Shown: piece by piece, positions 50,395 to 61,604 of the stretch
How positions within the stretch are numbered: the stretch's first letter is position 1
How the letters are laid out: each line of letters opens with the position of its first letter
DNA from: Siphonodentalium dalli
Lineage: Eukaryota; Mollusca; Scaphopoda; Gadilida; Siphonodentaliidae
DNA: 64,000 bases
Assembly (NCBI GenBank): GCA_032622095.1
Contig: CP136061.1
Location: 128,726,754-128,790,753, forward strand
Direction of reading: 5' to 3'
The notes under the pieces: model-generated
Databases searched by the model: none
What the model was told of the DNA's origin: nothing
What the model saw: the letters and a program-made list of their open reading frames with translations, nothing else
Translations under genes and position numbers: made by a program

Positions 50395-51750
50395 ATAGTG
50401 AAAATGAATACAATAGTTTCAACCTCAAATAAATTAGAGTAAAATGGTATCGTCTTCAAAATAAACTTTACAGATATGTATGTGAAGAAAATGACATGCG
50501 AATTTTGTGAGTTTTTCATTGCGTACTTTCACAGATATCTCTATATGAAGATTTCTTGTAATTCTTTCTTGCAGTATACGTAAACGTGCTCTGAGTAAGT
50601 TTACACTCAACACGAATCGAAGATCTGACTTGTATTACCTTGTTTGCTCATATATGTGGATAGGAAATAACATGTCATACACATACCACCTAATCATGTA
50701 TAGGGCTATCCCAATCGGAACTCGAGGCAAAACTCATTAAACAATTATGACGTTTAAGAAGGAATTTCTTTTAAGTAACCTAACTCGCAAGAGAAGTGCC
50801 CTGGGGTCCAGGCATTATTTTTCTGATGAGTAAGCTAGATGTGTGATCATACGTTGATGTTTGCGGTGATGTATGCGCCATGAGTTCAACCAAGACAAGT
50901 ACAGGCCTGGATAATTATGAAGCATCAATATAATCCTATACTACTGTGTTGCTGGTGTCACGTTCCGGTGATGAAAAGAGATCGAAACATACTTGATACA
51001 CTAATACTAATACACGGACTTTATATACCACGAACATATTTATGAATTTTGTTCGCATCCAGCACAGACGTGAAACAGCTAGGCGCTTTTTATTGTTATA
51101 TTATATAAGGATAAGACAGTGATGAACGTCATTTAATATTGAATGCACAAGGATTCTGTGTTAAAAGGAGTGTATAGTGTTGTTGCCCAAAGAGCTGGTA
51201 TGGTGTGGTGTTAAACATACATATTTGAGAAAACGCTCTTTATTTTTACCATATCAGGAATTGACAGACAAGGAATGCTCTTTATTTATTTATCAAAGAA
51301 GTAGGAACATGATTTGTTTAAAAATCTTTGACTTTAATAAGTCTTTCTGTATTTATCGACCTTTTTATCACGGGACCGGGATGTACATGTAATAAAAGTG
51401 AGCGTAATTACAGGCTTCAGACCACCACGGTGTTTTAAAGATGCTCAATCTCTTCACCGAATAACTTCAATAACAACAAATGTTCTGGAATTCCTTTTCA
51501 AGACACATTTCAATTAGTATTACCAAAACAAAAACACAAGAAGAACATCTTATGTTGCACAAATGTGTATATATGAAATGTAGTAATGTTCTAAAAATAG
51601 TAACACGTTCTGTCCCAATTCATAGAAAATAATTGGACAAAAACATTATTTCCTAGAGACAGAAGCTCCTGTTGACTGGCCTCTCTGACTCAAAATTATT
51701 ATTTATACCTCTGTATCAATACAAAAACGTCAGGAAAGCGATACACCGTC
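50395..51750. other. Intergenic stretch with one family K-like motif pair
   Basis: CGCTCTTTA occurs at 51234, and 'ATATCAGGAATTGACAGACAAG' followed by TGCTCTTTA resembles the core of family K elements, so 51200-51300 is probably a decayed relative. The remainder is unassigned. Confidence 0.45.
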
Positions 51751-51755
51751 TTTAA

Positions 51756-52249
51756 AGACACGGTTGGCCTTGGCGGTGGGTATCCTGTGAAAATATCTCC
51801 ACCCGTCAAAAACCGCCACAAACAGAAAGAACATCAAAATGTAGATAGACTTTGTCCGTATACAAATAAGAAATATCGCATAAACAGTATGTTATGGTCA
51901 TTTGTTTGGCCATTGTTATGTAACCAAAAGCATAAAAAGTTACTTTTCTGGTGTTTGTTTATATTATGATGGTAAACATAAAGAGCGTTCTTTGTTGGTG
52001 AATACCTGATATGGAACTAATAAAGAGCGTTTATGACATTTGTGTGTGATTAGCCAGTAGCATTGTGCTGTCTTCTCTAACACAATCAGTCTCTTGCTTA
52101 GGTAAAATATAGTAGGTCTTTATGACAACATGCTGTTTACGCGATGGTCATGGTATATATGAACGGAACTGTGTGCGTTTTAAAGTTTTTCTGTTGACGG
52201 TGTTTGGAACAAATATGAATATTTTCGTCAATTAAGGCCTCACGTGCCT
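51756..52249 (-). mobile_element. TTAA-flanked (Kolobok-like) MITE, family K copy 2
   Basis: AGACACGGTTGGCCTT at the left and AAGGCCTCACGTGCCT at the right form imperfect inverted termini; TTAA is on both sides (51752-51755, 52250-52253). It is colinear with copy 1 at 31229-31714 in reverse, including both CGCTCTTTA motifs (complement at 51980 and 52021) and the 'GCACAATGCTACTGGCTAAT' block. Confidence 0.75.
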
Positions 52250-52405
52250 TTAAAACGAGTAAAATATAAATTAGAAAATATATCAAAAGTGCATCGATAA
52301 ACAATACATATTTAAATATGTATTGTTTATCGATGGACTTTTTAAAGTGGCGCGCTCGTTTTAAACTGATATGTTTTTTAATTTATATTTTACACGTTTT
52401 AACGA
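52250..52405. repeat. Inverted repeat with a 44-bp perfect palindrome
   Basis: 52292-52335 is its own reverse complement over 44 bases; its half starts CATCGATAAACAATAC. Weaker arms outside it pair 'TTTAAAACGAGTAAAATATA' with 'TATATTTTACACGTTTTAA'. The block abuts the end of the family K copy. Confidence 0.85.
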
Positions 52406-53402
52406 CACACATATAGTGTTAGTGGTGGTGGTAGGCCTACACAAAGAGCAGGCGGTCCTGCATGGTATCCTGCTGATAGTGGTGGTATTGGTTGTTATGG
52501 TAGCGGTGACAGTGCATGGTTGTGGTAGCAGTGTTGATGATACTAGAACTACATATATCAGTTGAGTTTGTTGTTGACCTCCGGACGCGGCCGTAAAATG
52601 AGAAGGGCATGTATACAGACAAATGTCAAATATACACATGTTATATCAATATGCATGCAAAATATATATTAATCACATGCTTTGTGCATGAAACCTTTGC
52701 TTGATTCGGAGTCATTTAGAATTATGTGTTGGCATGGATTGGAATGTTCTGCGTTCACATCATAGGTCAGAACATTCAGAGATGTCTGACGCATACGTTC
52801 TGAAGATTCATTCCTTCACGACGACTTCACGACTAGTCATCAATCAGAGAAGATGGCCGCTAGCTTTGTGAATCACCCGGGTATCCCTCAAGCATCATTG
52901 TGAACAGTGCTAGTGTTTGTCTCTTGGTGTTACACATGCAAACGTAACAAGCAAATACGAGCAATGGGATTAAGAGGTCGAGACTTTCTGTGTACACACC
53001 AGACCTCAAACAAGCCACAAAAACATATACGCGAATGTGTAAATGTCAGGGAGGGTGGGCCATGTCACGGGTACCGATGAATGATGCCACCGTTAAACGA
53101 TCGTAAAATTCCTGTACTTACTCACAACACTTGGCTATATAAGCATAAAAAGAGAGTCTTAAGTTGTTAGCTTCTTTCAAATGACATCAATGGATTATAT
53201 GTGCCATGCATTCCGTGACATGGGTGTTTTATATATATAATGATTGGCCGATTCTTTAAACGAGTTTTCGATCAAAATGTCCTTCTTTTTGTCGCAGTAT
53301 GTATGAAGTTGGTACATGCAGTATATATATAGTTTATGTAATAAAAGCAGACGACAGACAGACCAAATGCTATAATACAAGTCGGAGCATGCAGAAGGAT
53401 TC

Positions 53403-53515
53403 ATATTATATGGTGTGATATGTTCGGATAATAAGTTTGTTGAACGACATTTGTTGAACAATCTGAACATTTCCTATGGGATCGTCAATGAATATATTTA
53501 GTATATAGAAAGGGT
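53403..53515 (-). mobile_element. Family C (piggyBac-like) fragment
   Basis: 'GTTCGGATAATAAG', 'CTGAACATTTCCTATGGGA' and 'TTAGTATATAGAAAGGG' match one end of the family in reverse orientation. It is truncated and no TTAA pair can be seen. Confidence 0.6.
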
Positions 53516-54249
53516 AAATTCCTCGTCACTATATGTATAATTCACTTGAATCAGCTGCGTTTCATAAATTCGACGAATGCATGGGAGATATTTCCAATCA
53601 AAACATCACATATATAGTTACAATTAACTGTCATTTAATTTACAACTTCGTTTGCAAAGTTCTCGCAAAGTTGAAAAATTGCCATCAATTCGGAGAAAAA
53701 CCTCGTTTGATAAATTGACAGTCTGTTTTCGGTATACAATGATTATTATTACGAATTGCTAATTATGTAAGACTTAAGTTAACTGCAATGACTGATATAT
53801 AAATGGAAGATCAGATCGAAAGCTGATATATAGGCCTCAGTGTTAAAGTTTGGCCCCGCCCACTAAATTTGCTACGTATACGAAATTTTGTGAAGCCCAA
53901 CCCTTCGCGCATCTTTTGCCATGTATGAGTACTATCCGAGCAACACCTTTTTCAGCTTTTCCACACTACCCCACTTTTTTGAAATTTGAACTGCTGACGA
54001 AAGCAAATACCCAGCCTTATTATCCCGTCAATGTTTGGACACGAAAGCATTTCAGACAGGGAAAACCCACATTTATACATGCCATAGGTATTATATTTTT
54101 TTTAATTTGTAAATATAATTGAAACATTATACGCCAATCGCGCGCCAGATTTTTTTAAACTCGTATTCGAGATTGGGTGTAAAAACCAAAGGGACGTAAT
54201 TCTACTTATTTAGTTCATTCTAACCTATTGGGAGACTGTCTTTTTAAAA

Positions 54250-55100
54250 GTTGTTCCTGTTATTAATGTTCTTGAATGTGCTGGTATATTGTTATAAGGA
54301 ATTACTGGAAGATCGATTGTGGTCCTTTGTTTTGACCGGCAGAGTAAGTAAACAATCCCTTCACACACTCTGTCGGTCAAAATCCAATGATCTCAAGTGA
54401 TCTTCCAATTTGAACAATATATGTGACCCGCCATATCAAATCCAGTCGTAAGTCGGGATTTTTTTTACCCTGTACCAATGCATTCTCTAATATATGCGAG
54501 TCGACCATAGGTCGCCTCGCATATATAAGAGAATGCATTGGCCTAACAATTTTTTATCATTTTTTTTTAAATAAATGTTTCTTACAATTTTTAGGACATA
54601 AAATAAAAAACATCCATTACCCTGCAGGGAGCCCCACACATATATAGAAGCATATAGAAGAGTGTCGTCTGCTCATGTTTGTCTGGGGCTTTGTATGTGT
54701 GAAATTATAAAATTGTTAAAGAATACAAGAAAAAATTATTAAAATTGTAAAAAATTGTTAGGCCAATGCATTCTCTTATATATTATGCGAGGCGACCTAT
54801 GGTCGACTCGCATATATAAGAGAATGCATTGGCACGACTGGCATTGGCACGACTGGATTTGATATGGCGGGTCACATATTACTTACAATTGTTTTGGAAG
54901 TTGTTCATGTTATTAGTATGCTATTAAAATGTACTGGTATATGGTTATAAGGAACGACTGGAAGATCGATTGGGATTATACATTTTGACTGGCAGAGCAA
55001 TTTAAAAGTTCGTATGAATCCCTCCACACACTTTGTTTAATTTCTCTACCAGTCAAACTCCGATGACCCCAATCGATTTTCCAGTCATTTCTGATTTGTG
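54250..55100. repeat. Direct repeats flanking a hairpin MITE (nested cluster)
   Basis: 54250-54420 and 54896-55100 are diverged direct copies ('GGTATAT', 'GTTATAAGGAA', 'ACTGGAAGATCGATTG', a GGCAGAG motif). Each has its own internal inverted pair. Between them sits the 54421-54877 element. This suggests an insertion between, or into, a duplicated older hairpin element. Confidence 0.6.
54421..54877. mobile_element. Hairpin MITE with GTGACCCGCCATATC termini
   Basis: ATGTGACCCGCCATATCAAA at the left and TTTGATATGGCGGGTCACAT at the right, about 28 bp of exact inverted repeat. The likely target duplication is TA, not TTAA. It contains two copies of the hairpin of about 68 bp (54475-54541 and 54773-54832), in opposite arm order. 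The region between them matches 56560-56715 in reverse. Confidence 0.75.
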
Positions 55101-55208
55101 TAGTTACATTGATTGACATAAAGCGATTCTTGAAATATACTACAATGAATAGACTTACGGCTCGTATTCACCAACTGAGTTTATTTTATAAACCGGGTAG
55201 TTTATTAA

Positions 55209-56000
55209 AGGGACCGGCCTTCGTTTTAGGTTATAATTTAGAAATAACATTATCAAATTACGACAATTTCCTCTCAAGAAATAGTATAGAATAATTATGA
55301 AATGAATGCGATATTATTCACAAAACGCGCTGTGTTTCCGAGAAAATACATGTCGACTGTTGTTTAGTTTGTCGCAAAAAAAAAGCGCAGTGGATTGTTT
55401 GTAAGTCACGATTTATATCGCGCACTTTATATGTCGGTTGTAAAATCCGTACTTTGGTGCGTCTACAACTTACAACTCACAATACGACTCATAGTAATAT
55501 TCCTTATTTGGTATGTATTACCGTATAGGTTAGGAGAAAATACTAACTGGATTGAAAAATATTCATTTCTTTGCAAGAACAGTTATATTACATACACGTC
55601 TTCCGTCTGATAATTTCCCAATCATGAAGTAACGTGGATTTGCTTGATTTTGAACTGACCGGGTAGAATGGGTCGATTAAAATAAAATTTGGTGCGATTT
55701 TAATGCGATGGGTGATTGCACCAATATTTTTATCTACGCATTGCACAGCGCAACGGAACATTTTCATTGGATGATACGGTGATTCCAAGTGTTTGTCTAT
55801 AAACAATTGGTTTCGTAACGTTGTTGATGTTTTTACATAACCAATGGGTACAAACGTGACAATAACATGCAATGTACGCGATATTTATGATTGGTATAAG
55901 AACAATATATGTCTCTTATATAATATTCTTCCTTTTTATGGCAATTTAGTGGATGTGACTATTTTAACACCTATACCCACAGGGAAGGCCGTCCGTATCT
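55209..56000. mobile_element. TTAA-flanked (Kolobok-like) element, ~790 bp
   Basis: AGGGACCGGCCTTCG at the left and GGAAGGCCGTCCGTATCT at the right are inverted and imperfect, with TTAA at 55205-55208 and 56001-56004. The ends resemble family K ends (AGGGACG...GGCC). The ORFs of 61-94 codons inside show no transposase motif. Confidence 0.6.
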
Positions 56001-56559
56001 TTAATTAGCGACTGATGGGACAAGGTATCTTGGCTGGCGTTTAAGACAAACACGATCGGCGATATGATTGACGCAACCTATCAGATTTGCCATTTTGTCA
56101 ATCGACACCGCGTCACGACTGACTCGTGAATGCTCATCGGATTCAATTGTCGTCGTTCTTACACATAGCTATAGAAACTCAAACTGAATCATTCCTCTAC
56201 AATATTTTTTATTTATTTATTACCATTCGGTATTCAGGGCTCGTATTCACCAATACTGTGTATATATAGTCCATGTAGAGTATTGAGTTCACAATCATTC
56301 TACATATAATATACCGAAACCGGACCATTTATTCACTACCAATGCAGGTTTTTATATTGAACTGTTGTTGGGCGTTGTTTTCATAAAGGGTGATAAAGGT
56401 AAATATTCGCGATGAACTTAAGCCTAGATTTCTTTCGCTTTCGCCTGCATTGCTCCCTGTGTTGGATGTAAAGAGTAAAGAGAGTGAGTTTTGTCTTCTT
56501 TGTATCTTTTTCAAAGGTGATACATCTGCTATGAGTATACATATTATATTTATCACCCA

Positions 56560-56790
56560 TACAGAGCCCCAGACAAACATGAGCAGACGACACTCTTCTA
56601 TATGCTTCTATATGTGTGTGGGGCTCCCTGCAGGGTAATGGATGTTTTTTTATTTTATGTCCTAAAAATTGTAAGAAACATTTATTTTAAAAAAAAGATA
56701 AAAAAATTGTTAGGCCAATGCATTATCTTATATATGCGAGGCGACCTATGGTCGACTCGCATATATAAGAGAATGCATTGGCACAGGGTA
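56560..56790 (-). repeat. Inverted duplicate of part of the 54.4-54.9 kb MITE
   Basis: It reads in reverse through the interior of 54475-54690: 'CCCTGCAGGGTAATGGATG', 'TATTTTATGTCCTAAAAATT', 'TTGTTAGGCCAATGCATT' and the hairpin of about 68 bp (56715-56781). The copies are close, so this is a recent relative. Confidence 0.75.
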
Positions 56791-56941
56791 AAAACATATA
56801 TTTATCAACTTATTTTCGGAGCAGGAACACAAGAGCATGCAATTATTATAGGCTTAATTTGACGCTTGAAGATCATAAATACATCTATCATCTGATTCAA
56901 AATAATACTCTTTGTAAGATTCAGAGTCGTGCTTGGTTTAA

Positions 56942-57333
56942 CCCTTTACCCAACAAACCGGCCAAAACCGGCCAAATAAAGCTTCAACAGCCTAAAATAT
57001 CTTCGGTCTGTCTCAATAGAACCATACAAATATGGATATCATTGGAACCGGCTCATTGACCACATTGTGATAGTTACAGTTATGCCCTGTGCCAATGCAT
57101 TCTCTTATATATGCGAGTCGACCATAGGTCGCCTCGCATATATAAGAGAATGCATTGGCCTAAAAAAATATTTTTGTTAACACTTTTTACCATTTTTTCT
57201 TACATTCTTTAACAATTTTATAATTTTTAATGTGTTAAGCCAATGCATTCTCTTATATATGCGAGGCGACCTATGGTCGACTCGCATATATAAGAGAATG
57301 CATTGGCACAGGGCCGTTCTGTTGGGTAGAGGG
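56942..57333. mobile_element. piggyBac-like MITE with two hairpins (392 bp)
   Basis: CCCTTTACCCAACA at the left and TGTTGGGTAGAGGG at the right, TTAA on both sides (56938-56941, 57334-57337). It holds two copies of the hairpin of about 68 bp (57092-57159, 57240-57306), separated by about 80 bp of A/T-rich DNA. It interrupts LINE-like coding sequence. Confidence 0.82.
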
Positions 57334-57340
57334 TTAAAAT

Positions 57341-57553
57341 TCGAATGTGCCTAATGCATATCTGAATATTGTCCAGAATATCGACACAAAGATAATATTC
57401 TGTAAACTAAGGATTAGTAATGATAACTTGCAAATTGAAAAAGGTCGTCATAAACAGCTAAAAGTGTCACTTGATGAAAGAATTTGTAGGAAATGTAACA
57501 TGGAGGTTGGGAATGAAGACCGCTTCCTTATATATGCGCTGCAACAGACATGA
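57341..57553 (+). pseudogene. Degenerate C-terminal part of a LINE ORF2
   Basis: The reading frame contains KLRISNDNLQIEKGRHKQL followed by DERICRKCNMEVGNEDRFL. This follows the C-terminal pattern of many non-LTR retrotransposon polymerases (LRIS-HNLEIE-GR...EERIC-LC...EDE-HFL--C). Here the His of the zinc-binding cluster is Arg and the last Cys is absent, and a stop follows at once. Upstream, 'DHKYIYHLIQNNTL' before the MITE at 56942 may be part of the same ORF. The remnant is inactive. Confidence 0.65.
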
Positions 57554-57726
57554 TGTGTAAACACTTCTTTGATGAGATAGGGAAGACGAGTGATACATTT
57601 ACTGTCAAAAATTCCAATACATAATGCAAAACAACGACCCTAATACATGCAACATAATCTGCAACATGGTCCGGACATTTTTCAAAGAAAGGTCCAATTC
57701 TACTGATATGATTATGAAATAGTTAC

Positions 57727-57955
57727 TAGCGATTTTCTGTAAACCGAACACCTCTCTAAACCGAACAGAAGGGCCGGTCCGAAAGGTGTTCGGTTTAGAG
57801 AGGTTTTACTGTATATTATATGGTGTTCGGTTTAGAGAGGTTTTACTGTATATTATAGGTGTTCGGTTTAGAGAGGTTTTACTGTATATTATATTATAGA
57901 CGTTTTACTGTATATTATATTATAGAGGTTTTACTGTATATTATATTATGTTGAA
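57727..57955. repeat. pogo-like terminal repeats with tandem end duplications
   Basis: 'AACACCTCTCTAAACCGAAC' (from about 57749) faces 'GTTCGGTTTAGAGAGGTTTT' followed by ACTGTA, a TA-flanked CAGTAAAACC terminus. The right end is then repeated: 'GGTGTTCGGTTTAGAGAGG' starts at 57785, 57822 and 57858, and shortened 'GTTTTACTGTATATTATA' copies continue to about 57955. It looks like a tiny non-autonomous element whose end expanded into a minisatellite of about 37 bp. Confidence 0.7.
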
Positions 57956-58370
57956 GTTAGCATTGTTATATTATATATTTGCTATTTTGACATCGGTCTC
58001 GTGTGGAAGTTTTTATGTCATTAAATTGTTATTGTTACTGTTATATATTAGTAGTTTTATTTCGACGTTGAACTCCCCTTTGTGGTTCTATAATTATGTT
58101 AGTGAAATAATAAATAATAAAGTATTTTCAACCAAACGCATCTTTCGATGGTGTTGTCATTTCTATATGTTTTCTATGCTGAAGGTTCGCTATTCCTGGA
58201 GTTTTCTATTTAGAAGGTTCGCTATTCCGAAGGTTCGTTATTCCGAAAGTTTTTTGTATTATGCTATAAACGAGGGCCTTTCCAATTCGACGGTTTGCGT
58301 TAGAAACATATGCCATCTTAGTATGGAAGTACTAGCGTTTATGGCTCGTGTGTTGGCTGAAGCGTAAATG
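57948..58370 (+). other. 139-codon ORF, probably not a gene
   Basis: The frame is open because the DNA is T-rich. The peptide is hydrophobic and begins inside the minisatellite. A short repeated motif 'AAGGTTCGCTATTCC' / 'AAGGTTCGTTATTCC' lies at 58182-58245. No domain is recognised. Confidence 0.3.
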
Positions 58371-58374
58371 GGTA

Positions 58375-60000
58375 TTGAGAAATAATGTTATATATACCTA
58401 ATAACAGTAACATGGTATGCACGGGAACGCACAAAACATAAACTGAACGATCACCAAGACGACGCAGGAAGTGTTCTAGATTCGGGGAGCGAGCACACCG
58501 TGGATATACTCTCAGTACAAGCTCCATGCAGAGTTCAGTCCCCTACGCAGGACTTACCGATGTGTGCACCTTCACGCAATGTGATGGTGAAATGTCGCAT
58601 TTATTTATTTGAGATTTTTGTAGGTAACAATTCATTCTGCATTATTCTGAGAAACAAAACTGTCCATATTCATTTGAAAATAGTCTAGATCAAGCCAGAA
58701 TGAATTGAAACTGGCAAAACACTTCAATAAAAAATGTTAAAATTAATTAAGAAAATACACGTGCCGGCAGCGTTCAGACATCGCATAGCGAGGGGACTAA
58801 ATCTGTGTTGCACCTTGCTCTCAGTAAACTGTAACTCCATGACGTATTACACTACGAAATATCTATGACAAGTCGGCGATGAACCCACATGCATTTGTGG
58901 CATTGTGTTGACAATTAATATGTCTTCCAAACTTCCAAAGACAGGATGCCAGTTCGGCCGGACTTTATCCCATATTTTGATATATACATAATTATAGCAA
59001 CCACAACGCGCCGCAGGCGCGTTGTTGCTTTTCAAGTTTAGGCGTGAATGACGTCATTATTGTTTACAATACCATGAAACAGCATTTCGACGCGATGAAA
59101 ATCCGGACAAGAAAAATGCGTTAAAAATCACGTGACTTCCGCTTCGCTTTCGCATAGAATCATGGGAACAATAATATCCAAAAAGAAACGGTGACACAGA
59201 ATCGGAAGTGGACCAACGGGATGGTTATAAAATTAACAACTTTAGTTTTTCTGAACAATTCCTACGTGATTTTGGCCTATAGATTAGTTTCGTTTGACCA
59301 ATTTCGTTGGTTAGCTGAATAAAATCAGCGAAGACGTCATGACATGGGTTCATGACGTCATTTGCGTCATTTGGTGTTGTGGGCTAGAATCCAGAAAAAA
59401 ATTGGTCTCCGCAGGAAACACTGATTTCACATCAGTATACTAGACTTGGTTGCATTTGTAACCGTTTTCGCAAAAGATATATGCGAAAATAGCACAAGCA
59501 AACGTGCCTGCTTCAGAATCAAATTACCACAGTTGAATAGCCAAGGATGTACCCTTTCCAACAATGTATAGCACGACATCGTGTGTTGCGTCGATGTTTA
59601 CTTGAGGTGTTTTGTAATAACGATCCCGCCTTAGCTGCGTGTAATTTTCCTCCGGACAAATTGCTTGACGAAAAATCCCCCTAATAGGCGGACAACATAT
59701 TCAATAAGTTCCCGTCTCGCAACGATTTGGCCTCACAGACATATCAGCGGCTTATCAATTCCTTCGAGATAAATGATTAAACCAATCTACCCTAACAAGG
59801 GGGATTTTTTCACGGTTGTATGTCGCGTGAATAGTATTGGCTGGCTGCCAGGTATTCACACTCAACATCGGAACGCGGCTTATTATTTGAAATCATTTGT
59901 GAGCAGTGGTGGCGGCAAGGAAGTCAAATTATATGTCCATCATAACATGGGTCGCCTTCGTTGGAGAAGGTGGAATTAAGCCTCAACCAAATTTGTTGTC
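58375..60000. other. Intergenic stretch with a few TGACGTCA sites and a small hairpin
   Basis: TGACGTCA occurs at 59049-59056 and 59353-59360, and GACGTCA at 59333-59339. A GC-rich palindrome 'CAACGCGCC...GGCGCGTTG' is at about 59003-59029. No gene is recognised. These could be regulatory or chance. Confidence 0.4.
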
Positions 60001-61030
60001 AAGTTGATGTGGGGGGCTTATATGACCTTGACCTTGACCATAAAACGACCTTGACCTCTGTTGAAAGACATCTCACTTAAAGGGCCATTTTGCTAGATAT
60101 GTGTTGCGATGTACGCGCTAATGTCAATATTCAGAGGCCTTTTATAGCTATCCTTTAGAAATATACCGGTATCGAGGCTCCTACATACTCGAGTCTGTAT
60201 CTGACGAACAGAAACATGGGAGTACGATATCAATTTAAACTTGACCTCCATAAAGAATCTATTATATATTTGAAGAAAGTTTGTGGTATGTGCGTGTGGG
60301 TGTGTGTGTATGTATGTGTGTGTGTGTTTCCGCGATGGAATCGGAAACGGCTAACCGATTTTGATGAAACTTGGTACGGGTATGTAGTTTGACCTGAGGA
60401 CTAACATGGGTATATCCGTTTGCCCGTGCGGCGTGACCTTCACCTTCAAATGACCTTGAACTCAAGTTCTCCGCTGAGTCGATTTTCACCAAATTTGGTA
60501 TGTGGGGGTAGTTTCAGGCGCTGAGCAATTTCGTCACACTCGGATGCCCGTGCGGCGTGAACTTGATATTTTAAATGACATTGAACTGTATCTGGGTATC
60601 CACTGGGCCGATTTCCACCATTTTTTGGGGGTGTTGGTGTAGATTGGGATGCCAACAAATTTCGTCTCACCCACATGCCCGTCAGACAGGTACCCAGCTA
60701 AAACCTAATGTATAGTTTGTGACTTTTGTCTGTTAGCTATGGCCGGGAAAACTTCCGGACGGATTTCGACGAAACTTGATACCTAAGTGTACGTTTGTCC
60801 GGGAAGTGTTTTGGACGGGTCAAAGTGTGATGCTTGATCTTCAAAATGGTCGATTCAAGATCAAATCGGGTATTAGTGGCGGATTTCGACGATATTCGAT
60901 AGCTAGGGATACTTTTGTCCGGGCAGTGTTTTGGACGGCTTAACTCGTAACCCCGACCTAACATTGACATTCAAAACGGTAAATTCAAGGTCAAATCTGG
61001 TCAAATTTCGCATAACTAGATCCGACGAAG
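60000..61030. repeat. Dispersed repeat with two internal tandem blocks
   Basis: Repeated 'TGACCTTGACCTTGACC' opens it. 'GCCCGTGCGGCGTGA' occurs at 60422 and 60546 (124 bp apart) with a weaker third at 60676. 'GGATTTCGACGA' occurs at 60761 and 60881 (120 bp apart), each followed by 'TTTGTCCGGG' and 'GTGTTTTGGACGG'. A (TG)n run is at 60293-60328. This resembles the non-coding repeats of mollusc-type genomes; class unknown. Confidence 0.65.
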
Positions 61031-61144
61031 CACCGCGTGTGGTTGCCCCGTTACGTGTCACGTACGATCATATTACAATCTCATCTTCACTGTCACTGTC
61101 AATTTGTTCAAATGTGATGGTATCAGTCAATATAATTTCTATGC

Positions 61145-61345
61145 AACATCTTCAGGAAAGATTGGTTGAAACCCGAATCGAGTAGTAAATATTTACAATT
61201 GAGGCTAGTTCAGACGATGCTTTCTATGGAGTTGTACGGTCGATTTGCTCGAAATTTTCGGCGATGTTACTAAAATATGCTACATTCCTCCAGTTGACAT
61301 AACTTATCAGTTTCACATACCCGAACAAGTCCGTAATATGTCGTT
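61145..61345 (+). repeat. Diverged partial copy of the satellite's element
   Basis: 'CCGAATCGAG', 'AAATATTTACAATT', 'TAGTTCAGACGATG', 'TTCTATGGAGT', 'CGATGTTACTAAAAT' and 'ACTTATCAGTTTC' followed by 'ACCCGAACAAGTCCGTAATA' match the second half of the 485-bp monomer in order. The first half is missing. Solo copy. Confidence 0.72.
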
Positions 61346-61582
61346 ACAGAATCAAGCATATAGATATTTCAATGCTAAATCATAGTGGCTCTGTTACATG
61401 TGGAACTACAGACATTTTACTTCCCATGTCGTTAGCTTTGGTAAACATGCATTTTATCTGGATGTTAGTGTAAACATATTTTTATTTCCAATTCTAAACA
61501 AATAATATAACATACAAATGACAGACATTCAAAATAGATGTGATAATATGAAAATGGAAACGGGGACCAGACAACAAGCCCG

Positions 61583-61600
61583 AGGGGGGGGGGGGGGGGG
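61583..61600 (+). repeat. Poly-G tract
   Basis: A G-homopolymer in upstream DNA, likely length-unstable. Confidence 0.8.
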
Positions 61601-61604
61601 CTTA

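Noticed and set aside
57948-58370. 139-codon hydrophobic ORF as a possible membrane protein
   Set aside because: It begins in a minisatellite, is T-rich and has repeated AAGGTTCG motifs. There is no independent support.
59003-59029. GC-rich hairpin considered as a bacterial-type terminator
   Set aside because: There is no adjoining gene or U-tract, and such terminators are not expected in animal nuclear DNA.
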